A stretch of 6,825 bases of DNA from Candidatus Aerophobota bacterium (GTDB lineage: Bacteria; Aerophobota; Aerophobia; Aerophobales; AE-B3A): positions 1 through 6,825 of the forward strand of contig JAUWRE010000059.1 of NCBI GenBank assembly GCA_030610725.1, written 5' to 3'. The first letter of the stretch is position 1, and each line of letters opens with the position of its first letter. The notes beneath the pieces were generated by a model. It was not told the DNA's origin. It saw only the letters and a program-made list of their open reading frames with translations, and searched no databases. This document shows, piece by piece, positions 6,370 through 6,825 of the stretch. Made by a program: the position numbers and the translations under genes.

Positions 6370-6401
6370 GGGGATGGAGCAATAAAACCCCGCTGACGCT
6401 C
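6370..6401 (+). other. Leader RNA with possible H-type pseudoknot
   Basis: GGGG (6370-6373) can pair with CCCC (6388-6391). The loop segment GAGC (6377-6380) can pair with GCTC (6398-6401) beyond it, which is the order of an H-type pseudoknot. It ends directly before AAGGA (6402-6406), the only ribosome-site-like sequence ahead of ATG 6421, which is itself 14 nt away. Two 4-bp GC-rich stems can arise by chance. I cannot match it to a known riboswitch class. Confidence 0.25.
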
Positions 6402-6420
6402 AAGGAAACATAATCAATAA

Positions 6421-6825
6421 ATGAAAAAAATCATCCTCTTCATAATTATTTTTCCATTGATAACGCTAGCTCTCCTTCATTTTTCTTCTCCCCCTTCTTC
6501 CAGATGGTTGCTTTCTCCCAGGACACCTGAATCAATTATTTCAGAAAAAGCACCGCAAGAATCAGACTCAACTACTATAAATAACCTAACTCTTCTGTTA
6601 TCTACAACTATCCATCACGGAGAGACTATCTATGAATCTCTTATTTCTGCAGATATTTCCTCGCAACAAACCTATTCTATTACCCAGGCACTGAAATCTA
6701 TTTTTAATCCTAGAAAGTCTAAACCGGGAGACATACTTAAACTAAAAGAATATCCGGATGGACGACTTCTCTTTGAATATTTCCCTAATTCTTTAAAATA
6801 CTATGCGGTGGAAGAATCAAAAGAA
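6421..6825 (+). CDS. Membrane-anchored M23-peptidase-type envelope protein, N-terminal part only
   Basis: The reading frame is open from ATG 6421 to the window edge (135 codons), with TAA directly before the ATG, so no longer start exists. Residues 4-20 are hydrophobic after two lysines, a signal peptide or signal anchor without a lipobox cysteine. A serine/proline/threonine-rich linker follows to about residue 60. Residues 62-130 (HHGETIYESL, then SITQALKSIFNPRKSKPGD and LKLKEYPDGRL) resemble the LysM/OapA-like domain that precedes the catalytic domain in many M23 metallopeptidases, which cut peptidoglycan cross-bridges in the periplasm. The zinc-binding catalytic domain would lie beyond 6825 and is not visible, so the peptidase role is inferred from this N-terminal pattern. 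A promoter at 6323-6351 probably drives it; the ribosome site is weak. Confidence 0.7.
   Translation, partial: MKKIILFIIIFPLITLALLHFSSPPSSRWLLSPRTPESIISEKAPQESDSTTINNLTLLLSTTIHHGETIYESLISADISSQQTYSITQALKSIFNPRKSKPGDILKLKEYPDGRLLFEYFPNSLKYYAVEESKE

Noticed and set aside
6370..6401. Fluoride riboswitch, suggested by GGGGATGGAG followed by GCTGACGCTC
   Set aside because: The middle helix and the conserved CCTAC end are missing, and the downstream gene is not a fluoride-related transporter or enzyme. Kept only as an unclassified possible pseudoknot.

Overview
This is an AT-rich bacterial segment with short intergenic gaps, Shine-Dalgarno-type ribosome sites and sigma70-type promoters. Most genes favour AGA/AGG for arginine. 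The gene set (DinG-type helicase, PHP phosphoesterase, DUF2007 protein, helix-hairpin-helix-linked radical SAM protein, M23-type envelope protein) fits a non-model or uncultured bacterial lineage. The sequence alone does not fix the phylum.

Left part (1-4663), all on the minus strand, read from right to left. A small DUF2007 protein is followed 5 nt later by a PHP-domain phosphoesterase, and then by a DinG/XPD-family iron-sulfur helicase. These three form a compact likely operon. Next come a HAD-family phosphatase with its own strong ribosome site and a candidate promoter, and then a radical SAM protein of the DNA modification/repair type. The radical SAM gene runs off the left edge and carries a frameshift near base 210. 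Adding back one CT unit in a short CT repeat restores the conserved sequence.

Middle (4664-5970). A 190-nt gap holds only weak signals. It is followed by a leftward aldo/keto reductase with an intact catalytic tetrad, an excellent ribosome site and a near-consensus promoter (TTGACC, 17 nt, TATAAT). The promoter sits inside an inverted repeat that looks like a pair of operator half-sites. The arginine codons of this gene are mostly CGN, unlike its neighbours on both sides.

Right part (5948-6825), plus strand. The first gene is the C-terminal half of an alkyladenine (3-methyladenine) DNA glycosylase. Its N-terminal half, including the catalytic glutamate, is absent, and the homology stops abruptly about 90 nt upstream of the reductase promoter. 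After it comes the start of a membrane-anchored M23-peptidase-like envelope protein, preceded by a good promoter and a short leader that could fold as a pseudoknot. This gene runs off the right edge.

The simplest reading is a modest DNA-maintenance neighbourhood (radical SAM, DinG, glycosylase remnant) that was rearranged when a foreign-looking aldo/keto reductase arrived and the glycosylase lost its 5' half. I see no CRISPR array, tRNA, rRNA, transposase or complete new defence system.
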